From Bacteroides stercorirosoris (GTDB lineage: Bacteria; Bacteroidota; Bacteroidia; Bacteroidales; Bacteroidaceae), in contig NZ_FQZN01000042.1 of the NCBI RefSeq assembly GCF_900142015.1, forward strand, positions 1 through 39,662: a stretch of DNA of 39,662 nt, in the 5' to 3' direction. This document shows positions 8,783 through 17,270 of the stretch, piece by piece. The position numbers were made by a program, and so were the translations under genes. Position 1 is the first letter of the stretch, and each line of letters begins with the position of its first letter. The notes below the pieces were generated by a model, which searched no databases, was not told the origin of the DNA, and was given only the letters and a program-made list of their open reading frames with translations.

Positions 8783-11700
8783 TTATTTAAATTCGTACCC
8801 TCTGAACTTCCCTTTCAAATCCGGGCCAAAATAGAATCCGGGCTGGGTAGGTTGATTATAAGCTACATTCTGCGTTGCAATACTGATGCGATAAACCGGA
8901 TCTTCCAGGAAGGTATGGAAGCGGTAATCGGTTGCTACCGGAGACACATATAGGCGGAGGGATTTATTATCTTCAGAACGGAGAAGAACTTCTTCGCGCC
9001 AGTCGCCCGTGATGTCACCTTGCAGACAAGGATTGGCTTTGGTTCCATTGTTTGATACGGCTCCGGTGAAAGTAACCAAAGGTTTGCAAACGCCGGCTTC
9101 CCAGTCATATTTGGAAACTACATTCTTGTTCAGTAATTCGCGAAGCAAATCACCGTCCCACCATACAGCCATATTGATGGAGAAGGTTTTGATGTTCGGA
9201 TTGACCACTTCACCTTTGATGTTGCGTAATCCTTTTGATTCCCATGACCACATTTCTACACCGGGGTTAGTTGGATCAATGTCTGCTGCCATGCAACGGC
9301 CTACGTCTATGCCACTTTTTACCTGAAAGTAGACCTCGCCTGTGGCTGCATCTCTGAAACTTGAACCATCTCTTTTATTTTCGTGGCAATCCCATACCTG
9401 AAGCCCCTTCATGGAAGGAGAGAATTTGGTCAGATGAATGGCATCTCCATGTCCCATTCGGGTGGAGTAGAGACCTTTTCCATTATTATCAATGGCACAG
9501 GAACCGTAAATGATTTCGTCGCACCCGTCCCCATCAACATCGGCTACACGGAGGTTGTGGTTTCCTTGGCCTGCATAAGCTCCATTACCTGGAGTATTAC
9601 TGTCGAATATCCAACGCTGTTTCAAGTCCTTTCCATCCCAGTCGAAAGCAACAAGTACTGTGCGAGTGTAATAACCGCGACACATGACTGCACTTGGACG
9701 AATGCCGTCCAGATAAGCCACTGCTGCAAGAAAACGGTCGCTTCGGTTGGCACGGTTGTCTCCCCAATCTTCCAGATTTCCACGTTCAGGGACATAATTT
9801 ATAGTTTTCATAGCCGCCCCTGTATGACCGTTGAATACAGTGAGGTATTCATTCCCAGTCAGGATGCGGCCCTGATTGCGGCGTGGGTCACCCGGTTCGC
9901 GATAGTCGGCAGCAGCATCGCCGATTACATTTCCTTGTCCATCGACAGTTCCGTCGGAAGTCTTCATAATGATTTCGGCGCGTCCATCGCCATCGAAGTC
10001 GTAAACCATGAACTGGGTATAGTGGGCGCCTGCACGAACATTATGCCCCATGTCGATACGCCATAGTTTCTCACCATTCAGTCGGTAACAATCAAAGAGT
10101 ACGTTGCCTGTATATCCGTCATGGGCGTTATCATGGGCATTTGACGGATCCCATTTTAAGATGATTTCGTATTCTCCGTCACCGTCAACATCACCGATAG
10201 AAGCGTCATTAGGCATATAAGTATACTTTTGTCCTGAGGGAGTTACACCGTCTGCAGGTGTGTCGAGAGGTATATTGATGTATCCTATCGGTGCCTTGGC
10301 GGGTAGGGTATAAGCTCCTTCAATGTGTCCTGTTTCTTTTCCGTTCACTATCGGTTTTACAGTATAAGTTGCTGATTTCTTGCTTTTATAGGTATCGCGA
10401 TAGAATGTTCCGGTATTGGCAGATACTTCTGCAATCTTTTTTCCGTCGCGGTAGAGGTTGAAAGCTGTGTTTTCCGGATCGGAAGAAAGATAACGCCAAG
10501 AAATTGCTACTTCCGAAGGATTCTCCCGGATGGCAACTACGCCTCTTCCTAATTTCTCCTTTTGTAGTTTAGAGTAATCGTAAGCCGGAGCATTGGCAGC
10601 ATTGCGGAAGCGGTCGTAAGTCATATTCTCTTCTACCACATTTTCAACGTTCTGTACATTCTTTATGAATTTGGTGACTTCACCAGCATGTACATTCTTG
10701 ATGAACACATTCTTTGCAGGTAGTTTGGCGTCACCTTTCAGGTCATAGATGGCCTCCGTACGTTCGCAGGATACATTGTTCATGTACAAGCCATCGATAC
10801 GTGTAATCCGCTCTTCATAGGTCGGCACCAGATTGCGCCATTGGTAAAGTACATCGGTATCTATTTCCAGTATGCGCTGCATCTTTCCTGCTTTTACATT
10901 TTCCATGTGGATATTTTCAATGAAACCTCCTCTGCGGTGATTAGTCTTGGCAAAGAATAAGCGGAATACGGAGTCCGGTGCGGCACAATCATGCATGTAT
11001 ACATTGCGGATTCCGCCTGACATTTCACTGCCGATACCCAACAAAGTATGTCCCTTTATAATATCGCAGTTCCGGATAACGATATTCTCACATGGAGTAT
11101 CCAAGCGCCACGCATCCTGGTTACGTCCGGCCTTGATAACTACCGCATCATCCCCTTGGTCGAATTTACAGTTTTCTACCAGGAAGTTGCGGCTCATTTC
11201 TAAATCGACGCCATCATTATTATGTCCGTGGGCGCGCACATCCAAATTGCGAACAATGCCGCCGTCACACAAATAAAGATGAATGGTCCAGAACGGGCTT
11301 TCGCGAATCTTGAACTGGTCGAGCAATACGTTCTGACATCTGTTGAAGTGTATCAGGTGCGGTCGCAGGTTATTTTCTCCCTTGGCCATCTGTCTTTCTT
11401 TCACAGGAACATCTGTTGAGGCCATTGTATATAGTTCCGCAAGTGCATCCATATGAAGTTGGGGGCACTTGAACCATTTACGCCAGGTATCCATGATGGG
11501 TTGAAGCGTTCCGGTTCCGGTAATGGCAATGTTCTCACAGTTGAAAGCATAAACTAGCGGAGAATAATTGTAACATTCCATACCTTCCCATGAAGTCATG
11601 ACGGCAGGCAGATAATCGTCCGGATTATCAGTAAACCGCAGTACGGCATTTTCTGCCAAATGCAGATTGACATTACTCTTGAAATGGATAGGCCCGGTAA

Positions 11701-11989
11701 GCCACTCTCCGGCAGGAATGACTACACGTCCGCCACCGGCACGATTACATGCGGTAATGGCACGTGAAATGGCTTTTGTGTTGTTTGTTTTTCCATCAGC
11801 TACCGCACCGTATTTGGTGATAGGAAAATCACGATCGGGGAATATAAATTCCTTAATCGGTTCCATCGGGAAAGGCGCACTGACAGTTACTGTCTTGTAT
11901 TTTGGGGCAGGTATAGCCCCTGATAGTCCAATGGCAATTATTGCAATAGCTGCAATACTTCCCAAAGATTTTAAAAAAGGTTTTTTCAT
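8783..11989 (-). CDS. GH28-PL11 fusion: galacturonan hydrolase joined to rhamnogalacturonan lyase
   Basis: About 1068 residues from the ATG at 11989. This start is preferred over the one at 12058 because it gives a signal peptide (MKKPFLKSLGSIAAIAIIAIG) and lies downstream of the promoter element at 12013-12020. The first half (about 45-460) is a complete GH28 parallel beta-helix, beginning FPITKYGAVADGKT and carrying NNDGVD near residue 259 and GDDAVV near 280. The second half (about 478-1068) is a full-length PL11 beta-propeller lyase with calcium-binding DGDGEYEIILKW and DFDGDGRAEIIMKT. The two activities would cut the same RG-I backbone by hydrolysis and by beta-elimination. No frameshift or stop separates them. 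The gene has its own promoter with paired operator boxes, inside the larger operon. Confidence 0.93.
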   Translation of the reverse strand: MKKPFLKSLGSIAAIAIIAIGLSGAIPAPKYKTVTVSAPFPMEPIKEFIFPDRDFPITKYGAVADGKTNNTKAISRAITACNRAGGGRVVIPAGEWLTGPIHFKSNVNLHLAENAVLRFTDNPDDYLPAVMTSWEGMECYNYSPLVYAFNCENIAITGTGTLQPIMDTWRKWFKCPQLHMDALAELYTMASTDVPVKERQMAKGENNLRPHLIHFNRCQNVLLDQFKIRESPFWTIHLYLCDGGIVRNLDVRAHGHNNDGVDLEMSRNFLVENCKFDQGDDAVVIKAGRNQDAWRLDTPCENIVIRNCDIIKGHTLLGIGSEMSGGIRNVYMHDCAAPDSVFRLFFAKTNHRRGGFIENIHMENVKAGKMQRILEIDTDVLYQWRNLVPTYEERITRIDGLYMNNVSCERTEAIYDLKGDAKLPAKNVFIKNVHAGEVTKFIKNVQNVENVVEENMTYDRFRNAANAPAYDYSKLQKEKLGRGVVAIRENPSEVAISWRYLSSDPENTAFNLYRDGKKIAEVSANTGTFYRDTYKSKKSATYTVKPIVNGKETGHIEGAYTLPAKAPIGYINIPLDTPADGVTPSGQKYTYMPNDASIGDVDGDGEYEIILKWDPSNAHDNAHDGYTGNVLFDCYRLNGEKLWRIDMGHNVRAGAHYTQFMVYDFDGDGRAEIIMKTSDGTVDGQGNVIGDAAADYREPGDPRRNQGRILTGNEYLTVFNGHTGAAMKTINYVPERGNLEDWGDNRANRSDRFLAAVAYLDGIRPSAVMCRGYYTRTVLVAFDWDGKDLKQRWIFDSNTPGNGAYAGQGNHNLRVADVDGDGCDEIIYGSCAIDNNGKGLYSTRMGHGDAIHLTKFSPSMKGLQVWDCHENKRDGSSFRDAATGEVYFQVKSGIDVGRCMAADIDPTNPGVEMWSWESKGLRNIKGEVVNPNIKTFSINMAVWWDGDLLRELLNKNVVSKYDWEAGVCKPLVTFTGAVSNNGTKANPCLQGDITGDWREEVLLRSEDNKSLRLYVSPVATDYRFHTFLEDPVYRISIATQNVAYNQPTQPGFYFGPDLKGKFRGYEFK

Positions 11990-12012
11990 GGTATATGTTG
12001 TTTCATTGATTG

Positions 12013-12078
12013 CAAAAATAGGGCAAAATAGGTTACTTTTCCATAGAATAACATACAATATTCATGGAAATTCGTACA
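12013..12078 (-). promoter_or_regulatory. Promoter and paired operator boxes of the GH28-PL11 gene
   Basis: The -7 element is TATTTTTG on the minus strand (12013-12020). Reading away from it, box 1 is ATAGAATAACATACA (12043-12057) and box 2 is ATGGAAATTCGTACA (12064-12078), both on the plus strand, 21 bp apart. Box 1 starts 23 bp from the -7 element, exactly as in four other promoters here. The -33 position is poor (TGGA), fitting activator dependence. Confidence 0.65.
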
Positions 12079-12080
12079 AT

Positions 12081-15000
12081 TTACTCATCCATTGGTATGA
12101 CTTCCTGCATGTAAATGGCATCAAGACTCCAAAGAGCTGCATCATTGGTACTGATACTTTTGCACTCGTCCAACGGAGCCGGAACTACCGGTGGAAGCAA
12201 AGTTGTGATGCTGAAAGGAGGAGCAGGGGTATGTTCCAATCTGGTAAACAGATCCGTCCAAGCCTCTTTTGCCATCTCCTGGTTGCGGGTGTGGTAGGCT
12301 GCATATCCCATCAGGCGTGAAATGCGGAAACGGCTACGATTCAACTCCCATGCTTTTTGTTTATAACGGGTTGCAAGGTCCAACCAGGCATCGTTCCATT
12401 CGGGTAGGTCTATCATCCGGAGCATTTCATTCATGATTTCAAAGCCACCCATAATAGTCATCAGGTGGTTAGTGCTTTCCAGTTTCGGGTCACATTCTGA
12501 GGTGATGATGCCTGTTGCCGGATCAAAGCCAAGCGCTTTGGGACCTGTGAAAATACGATTAGGTAATGCCGCAATGCTTTTCATTCCTGCTGTGATTTTA
12601 TCACGATATGCAGTGTTGCCGGTACGTTCCCATTCTGTCATCCAGTTGCCTGCATAAGCCAGCCAGTCGGGCCCTATTCTTAGACGGGCAGGTGCTGTGC
12701 AAGGATACTCATTTCGTGGTTGAGCCAAGCGCATGGGGTCGAGAGTATAAAGTTTCTGTTCGGCATCTTTCACTTCGGTCATCAGGTCACCACAACGTTC
12801 ATCGGTGGTGAGATAATAATAAAAACGATTCCAGGCAGCCTGACTAATGCGGGCTTCTTTGGCACCGCATCCCCAATGACTGACATTGTGGCGACTGCCT
12901 AATCCGGCATTGGGACCTATATGATAGGTGTCTACTTCGGCAGTATGGCGGGTCATAGCTTCAGCCATACGCCAAATATCAGTACGCCCTGTGCGCAGAA
13001 AATTATACCAAAGCCACATGTTGGAAGCTAATTCCGTATTGTCCCAGGCAAAACCTCCAATGTCATAACGCCAGGTGTGACGGACAGGATCATAAGCGTG
13101 CATAACATCACCATAATTCCAGAAGCCATACCATTTATTCTGTTCGATGGCTTTATTGTAGAAATCAATATAGGCATCCAGGCGGTCTTCTACACGAGCG
13201 CGGAAAGGCGTGCTGCGGTCAAGAAGACTCCAGACACCAAAAGCCTGCTGTGCATGCAAATAATCGGGAGTGGGCATCAATATGCCTGGTTCGGAAAACT
13301 GCTTGGCACAATCGGCGAAAGTTTCTTTTCCGGTATATCCTCCTTGTGGAATCAGAGTAAGCGTAGTAGTGCGGGCTATGCCATAGGGGGTACTCATCCC
13401 TTCTTGTACGTCTTCATAGCTGGCATTTAAGTCGTGTGCCACATTATCATAGTGCCGCAGATCCATCGGTTCGGCATCAGAACTCCATAGCCAGGCGGTA
13501 AGAGTGGCTGTAGGAGTTTTCGTTCCGGACATTTCAATGGAAGAGGGATAAGACTGCCAGAAATCATGCAGACAGAGTCCGACTCCGCCGGTAATGTCAC
13601 CGGCAAAGGCATAGCCATTACTGCGTGTGCCGGAGAAAGTGCCTATCCAGGGATTGTTGTCATTAGCGCGCTTACGGATGGAGAAAGCATCCGCAGTGAG
13701 TTGAGACAAACGATAGCTGTCCCATGATGCCCAGTTATCAAGCAAGGAACGGTTCTTTTCGTCAAATGCTTCATAAGGAGGGATACGTTTACCTTCCATC
13801 TGTTGCTGTTGTAGGGAGGGTTCTTTATCTTGTGGTTTTCCGAGTGTCAGAATGCGACGCCCAACCAGTGGCTGCACTGGTTCGCTCCATACTCCGCCAT
13901 CGGCACACGAAAAGGCTATGTGACGGTTGTAGAGTGCTTCGCGCATAGGAATATCGAAACGAATACCTAAAGCGCGGATAAAATCTTTATCCTGGTCGCC
14001 ATCAAACACAAAGCTATGGACCATCTTTACTTGTTCGCTTCCAGTATAGAAATAGAGGCGGACTACAAAAGGCAACCATTCGCGTCCATCCTTACTTTTA
14101 TGCACACCTTCCAGTTTGACAAGTGTGCGTATTGCACCTGAACGTTCTACAATGGCCGATTTCAATTCACTGGTATAGTTCGTGAAAGATACCTGCGAGG
14201 TGGTTTCAAGTATTGGTTCACTTTGAGTGTTGCATATCAGACGGGCTTTCTCACCAACTTTCACACCTTTATATAAAAGGCTGTCTATCAGAAATTCGCC
14301 TTGTCGGGGAATATAAGCTGAAATCACTCCTGTTTCTATTTGGATACGCTCGTGTGTTTCAGTTACAGAAGCAGATGTGCCATCATTAGGTTTTCCGGCC
14401 TTTGATTTTTTCTTCGGCTTTTTTCCCATCTTTTCAAGCATTAACTTCTCTGTTCCGGCAGGAATAACGCCGGCTACTCCGCTCCATTTCACAGAACCAT
14501 CCGGCCAATAAGCCAATGCCCAAGTATCAACCGGAATATTCTCACCATTAGCACTTCTTAATTGCAAAAGGCTTTCAGGAAAAACCTCTCCTTTATCAAA
14601 GGGGACACCAAAACTTACAGGCTTATCCAGCTCGGGGGGATTACCAATCCATTGTAAAGGAACGGTGGCAGTTTCCTGTGATGAACATTCATAGCGAAAA
14701 TTAGTAATGCGGGTACGTGATAAAGTGGAGCGGAAACCGAACCAACCTTCTGTCAGAGGTTCTGCATCCCTGAAATCCACCAGACGTTTTCCGTCTATAT
14801 AATAACTAACCCTATTATTCTCATTTGTAATTTTAATATGGTACCAGTGATTTGCTTTCAACAAATGTTCTGTATCCGTATACTCTTTTAAGATGGCAGG
14901 CCGAGCCTGAGGATCAGTAATGCCTGTTTCATTACCATCATATCGACGAAACCTTGTTGTGGAATTATGGTTTCCACCATATCCCAGATAATAAAGTTGT

Positions 15001-15389
15001 AAGGAATAACAATTAAGGAATATTCCGTTGCGCCACTTTTCACGTTTCCATAAGTTATCAGGATATTTCGGGTCAGAAGCCATCCAGAAGCAATTTAAAT
15101 CACTTAGACGATCCTCTTTGGTCTCATTGACTACGCAAGCATCGTACTCAATGGTTACTTTACCACTCATTTTTTCCTTTCTCCAGAGAGTTAGCCCTTT
15201 GGGAGATACAATTTCCGCCGTATCCCCTCGGAACGTTACTTTAAAATCGGGAGATTCCGATTCAACTTTCCAATACTTATTAAACTCGCGGGCGTTTAAG
15301 CCGGAAGTCTGGTTGTTCTGTGCCTTTAATGATATTAAAGGCAAGAACGAAAGACATAAATAAATATAGATTCTGTTTCTTTTCATCAT
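12081..15389 (-). CDS. PcRGLX/YetA-like (PL26-like) exo-rhamnogalacturonan lyase with N-terminal lamin-G-like domain
   Basis: A 1102-residue secreted protein (signal MMKRNRIYIYLCLSFLPLISL, cleaved near KAQ). Residues 30-235 form a beta-sandwich (KYWKVESESPDFKV through YYIDGKRLVDF), resembling DUF6250/concanavalin-like domains, likely for binding. The rest resembles the PcRGLX/YetA family: a RIFT-barrel domain (PLQWIGNPPELDKPVSFGVP, ALAYWPDGSVKWS), then a large (alpha/alpha)-type region with YGDVMHAYDPVRHTWRYD and GSRHNVSHWGCGA. Family members release unsaturated disaccharide from RG-I ends. It starts 2 nt after the TAG of the upstream PL11 gene, so translation is probably coupled. The domain assignment is from memory of motifs; activity is inferred. 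Confidence 0.72.
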   Translation of the reverse strand: MMKRNRIYIYLCLSFLPLISLKAQNNQTSGLNAREFNKYWKVESESPDFKVTFRGDTAEIVSPKGLTLWRKEKMSGKVTIEYDACVVNETKEDRLSDLNCFWMASDPKYPDNLWKREKWRNGIFLNCYSLQLYYLGYGGNHNSTTRFRRYDGNETGITDPQARPAILKEYTDTEHLLKANHWYHIKITNENNRVSYYIDGKRLVDFRDAEPLTEGWFGFRSTLSRTRITNFRYECSSQETATVPLQWIGNPPELDKPVSFGVPFDKGEVFPESLLQLRSANGENIPVDTWALAYWPDGSVKWSGVAGVIPAGTEKLMLEKMGKKPKKKSKAGKPNDGTSASVTETHERIQIETGVISAYIPRQGEFLIDSLLYKGVKVGEKARLICNTQSEPILETTSQVSFTNYTSELKSAIVERSGAIRTLVKLEGVHKSKDGREWLPFVVRLYFYTGSEQVKMVHSFVFDGDQDKDFIRALGIRFDIPMREALYNRHIAFSCADGGVWSEPVQPLVGRRILTLGKPQDKEPSLQQQQMEGKRIPPYEAFDEKNRSLLDNWASWDSYRLSQLTADAFSIRKRANDNNPWIGTFSGTRSNGYAFAGDITGGVGLCLHDFWQSYPSSIEMSGTKTPTATLTAWLWSSDAEPMDLRHYDNVAHDLNASYEDVQEGMSTPYGIARTTTLTLIPQGGYTGKETFADCAKQFSEPGILMPTPDYLHAQQAFGVWSLLDRSTPFRARVEDRLDAYIDFYNKAIEQNKWYGFWNYGDVMHAYDPVRHTWRYDIGGFAWDNTELASNMWLWYNFLRTGRTDIWRMAEAMTRHTAEVDTYHIGPNAGLGSRHNVSHWGCGAKEARISQAAWNRFYYYLTTDERCGDLMTEVKDAEQKLYTLDPMRLAQPRNEYPCTAPARLRIGPDWLAYAGNWMTEWERTGNTAYRDKITAGMKSIAALPNRIFTGPKALGFDPATGIITSECDPKLESTNHLMTIMGGFEIMNEMLRMIDLPEWNDAWLDLATRYKQKAWELNRSRFRISRLMGYAAYHTRNQEMAKEAWTDLFTRLEHTPAPPFSITTLLPPVVPAPLDECKSISTNDAALWSLDAIYMQEVIPMDE

Positions 15390-15391
15390 GA

Positions 15392-17236
15392 CTAAAAATT
15401 GGTATGTGGCGGTTGATTATATCCTACATTTTGCCAGGCAATGGCCAGGCGATATTGACGATCATTCATTAAAGTTGGACGCCTGTCGGTAGCAGGTATT
15501 GTAGTTGTATAGATGCGCAATTCCGTTTGATCTTTTGAAGCCCAGATAACTTCTTCACGCCAGTCCCCCAAGATGTCTCCTGATAAGCAGGGATTTCCTT
15601 TGGTTCCATTGTTAGAGACTACTCCTTCGGCTTTCAGCAACAAATCCGTTTCCTCTGTTTGCCAATTCCATTTACTGATGGAAACGTGATCCAGTAATTC
15701 TGCCAGAGAATCGGCATCCCAATAAATGGTGAAGTTACAGGAGTTTGGCTTCTTATTGCTGATAAATTCTCCGGTATCTCCTCTCCTTAGTCCGCCAATA
15801 TTGCACCAGCATTCTGCTCCTTCATAACGCGGATCAATATCGGCTGCAACTCCACGTCCGGCATCTTTGCCTAAACCATCCTGCCAGATAATTTCCCCGG
15901 TAGCTCCATCAAACATAGCTACAGCAGGAGTCCGACTTACAATCTCGTTATCTCCCTCATTCTCATGTACGCCAAATACCTGCATACCAGGGCGTGAAGG
16001 TATCAGACGACCGGCATGCAGAGCGTCTCCATGCCTCAAACCAGTTGTGAAGAGTCCTTTTCCATCATGATCTACCGTCATAGCTCCCACACAAACTTCA
16101 TCATAACCGTCGCCATCAAAATCTGCTATTGTCACACTGTGGTTTCCCATGCCTGAGTATTTCTCTAAACCAGGATTGGCACTATCGAAAGTCCATATAC
16201 TTTTCAGTGTGGCGTTGGTAAAAGTCCATGCGGCGACTACGGTGCGTCCATACCATCCTCTTACCATCACAGGTGAGGGATTTTTGCCATCCAAAAAGGC
16301 AACTCCTGCGGTAAAACGATCAGAGCGTCCGCCGGTATTATCATTGCCACAATTGCCGCCAATACCTCCCCATCCGTCTATAGGATAGCGAGTAGGTATG
16401 TATTCTTTTGAATCTAATTCCCTTCCTGTTTTGCCTTCAAAGACAGTTAAATATTCCGGTCCGTTAACAATCTTTCCGTACGTTGGGCTTTCTTTATCCC
16501 AGGTCCTCCAGTCGCTCTTGCTGTCACCTATCACATGTCCAATTCCGTCTATAGTTCCGTCTCCTGTCTTACAACACACTTCGGCACATCCGTCTCCGTC
16601 GAAATCGAAAACAAGAAAGTTGGTTGTAGCTGCTCCCGAACGGATATTGGGTCCTAAATCAATACGCCAGAGCATAGTCCCATCCATTTTATATGCGTCT
16701 AAATAAGTATTTCCGGTAAATCCACGTTGTGGTGGCCGTTTAGAGTTAGAGGGTGTCCACTTCAATATGACTTCGTATTCACCGTCACCATCTAAATCGC
16801 CTACACTGCAATCATTAGCTGTATAAAAGAAGTGTTCACCTGCAATTTCCCCGTCTTCCGGTTTCTTGATGGGGATACTTAAATAAGGGGTCAGTTCTTC
16901 TTCTTTTGTGCGAATCCAGGTTGCAGCGATTTGGTTATCTGCTTTCAATATCCAGATGTTGTCAGCCTTTAAGTCCACTGTTTCATCCAAGAAATCAGTC
17001 GTTTGGCTGATGGGGGCTTTATTCAGCTTTGTCTCTGTACCACCATTGGTGCTTCGGTATAAGTCAAATTGCAAGTCGGGCGCATCATTCAGCGTTATGC
17101 GCCAACTGAAGTACATTCCTTTCTCTGTAGGAATTCCGACTAAACCTCTTGACAACTTTTCTCCCTTGTAAGGTTGTGAAAAAGCATATATGCTGCCACA
17201 AAGCAAGAGTATATTTACAATAATCCAGTGTTTCAT
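15392..17236 (-). CDS. Rhamnogalacturonan lyase, PL11
   Basis: Cleaves the Rha-(1,4)-GalA linkage of RG-I by beta-elimination. About 614 residues from the ATG at 17236. The alternative at 17278 overlaps the upstream gene and would bury the signal peptide (MKHWIIVNILLLCGSIYAF). The classical PL11 eight-bladed propeller is seen: SRGLVGIPTEKGMYFSWR at the start, DLDGDGEYEVILKW and DFDGDGCAEVCCKTGDGT calcium loops, and GGRSDRFTAGVAFLDG. The C-terminus ends at YNQPPHTNF, slightly short of the usual ending, with TAG 2 nt before the next ATG. It is close kin to the PL11 half of the GH28 fusion. Confidence 0.95.
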   Translation of the reverse strand: MKHWIIVNILLLCGSIYAFSQPYKGEKLSRGLVGIPTEKGMYFSWRITLNDAPDLQFDLYRSTNGGTETKLNKAPISQTTDFLDETVDLKADNIWILKADNQIAATWIRTKEEELTPYLSIPIKKPEDGEIAGEHFFYTANDCSVGDLDGDGEYEVILKWTPSNSKRPPQRGFTGNTYLDAYKMDGTMLWRIDLGPNIRSGAATTNFLVFDFDGDGCAEVCCKTGDGTIDGIGHVIGDSKSDWRTWDKESPTYGKIVNGPEYLTVFEGKTGRELDSKEYIPTRYPIDGWGGIGGNCGNDNTGGRSDRFTAGVAFLDGKNPSPVMVRGWYGRTVVAAWTFTNATLKSIWTFDSANPGLEKYSGMGNHSVTIADFDGDGYDEVCVGAMTVDHDGKGLFTTGLRHGDALHAGRLIPSRPGMQVFGVHENEGDNEIVSRTPAVAMFDGATGEIIWQDGLGKDAGRGVAADIDPRYEGAECWCNIGGLRRGDTGEFISNKKPNSCNFTIYWDADSLAELLDHVSISKWNWQTEETDLLLKAEGVVSNNGTKGNPCLSGDILGDWREEVIWASKDQTELRIYTTTIPATDRRPTLMNDRQYRLAIAWQNVGYNQPPHTNF

Positions 17237-17270
17237 TTCATAATTATAAAACCTTGTTATTACAAATCTT

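Noticed and set aside
9383..10066. A 227-codon open frame opposite the GH28-PL11 gene
   Set aside because: It is antisense to a well supported coding region and has no recognisable domain or leader.
11990..12058. Upstream ATG at 12058 for the GH28-PL11 fusion
   Set aside because: It lies upstream of the predicted -7 element, and the added residues would precede and spoil the signal peptide.
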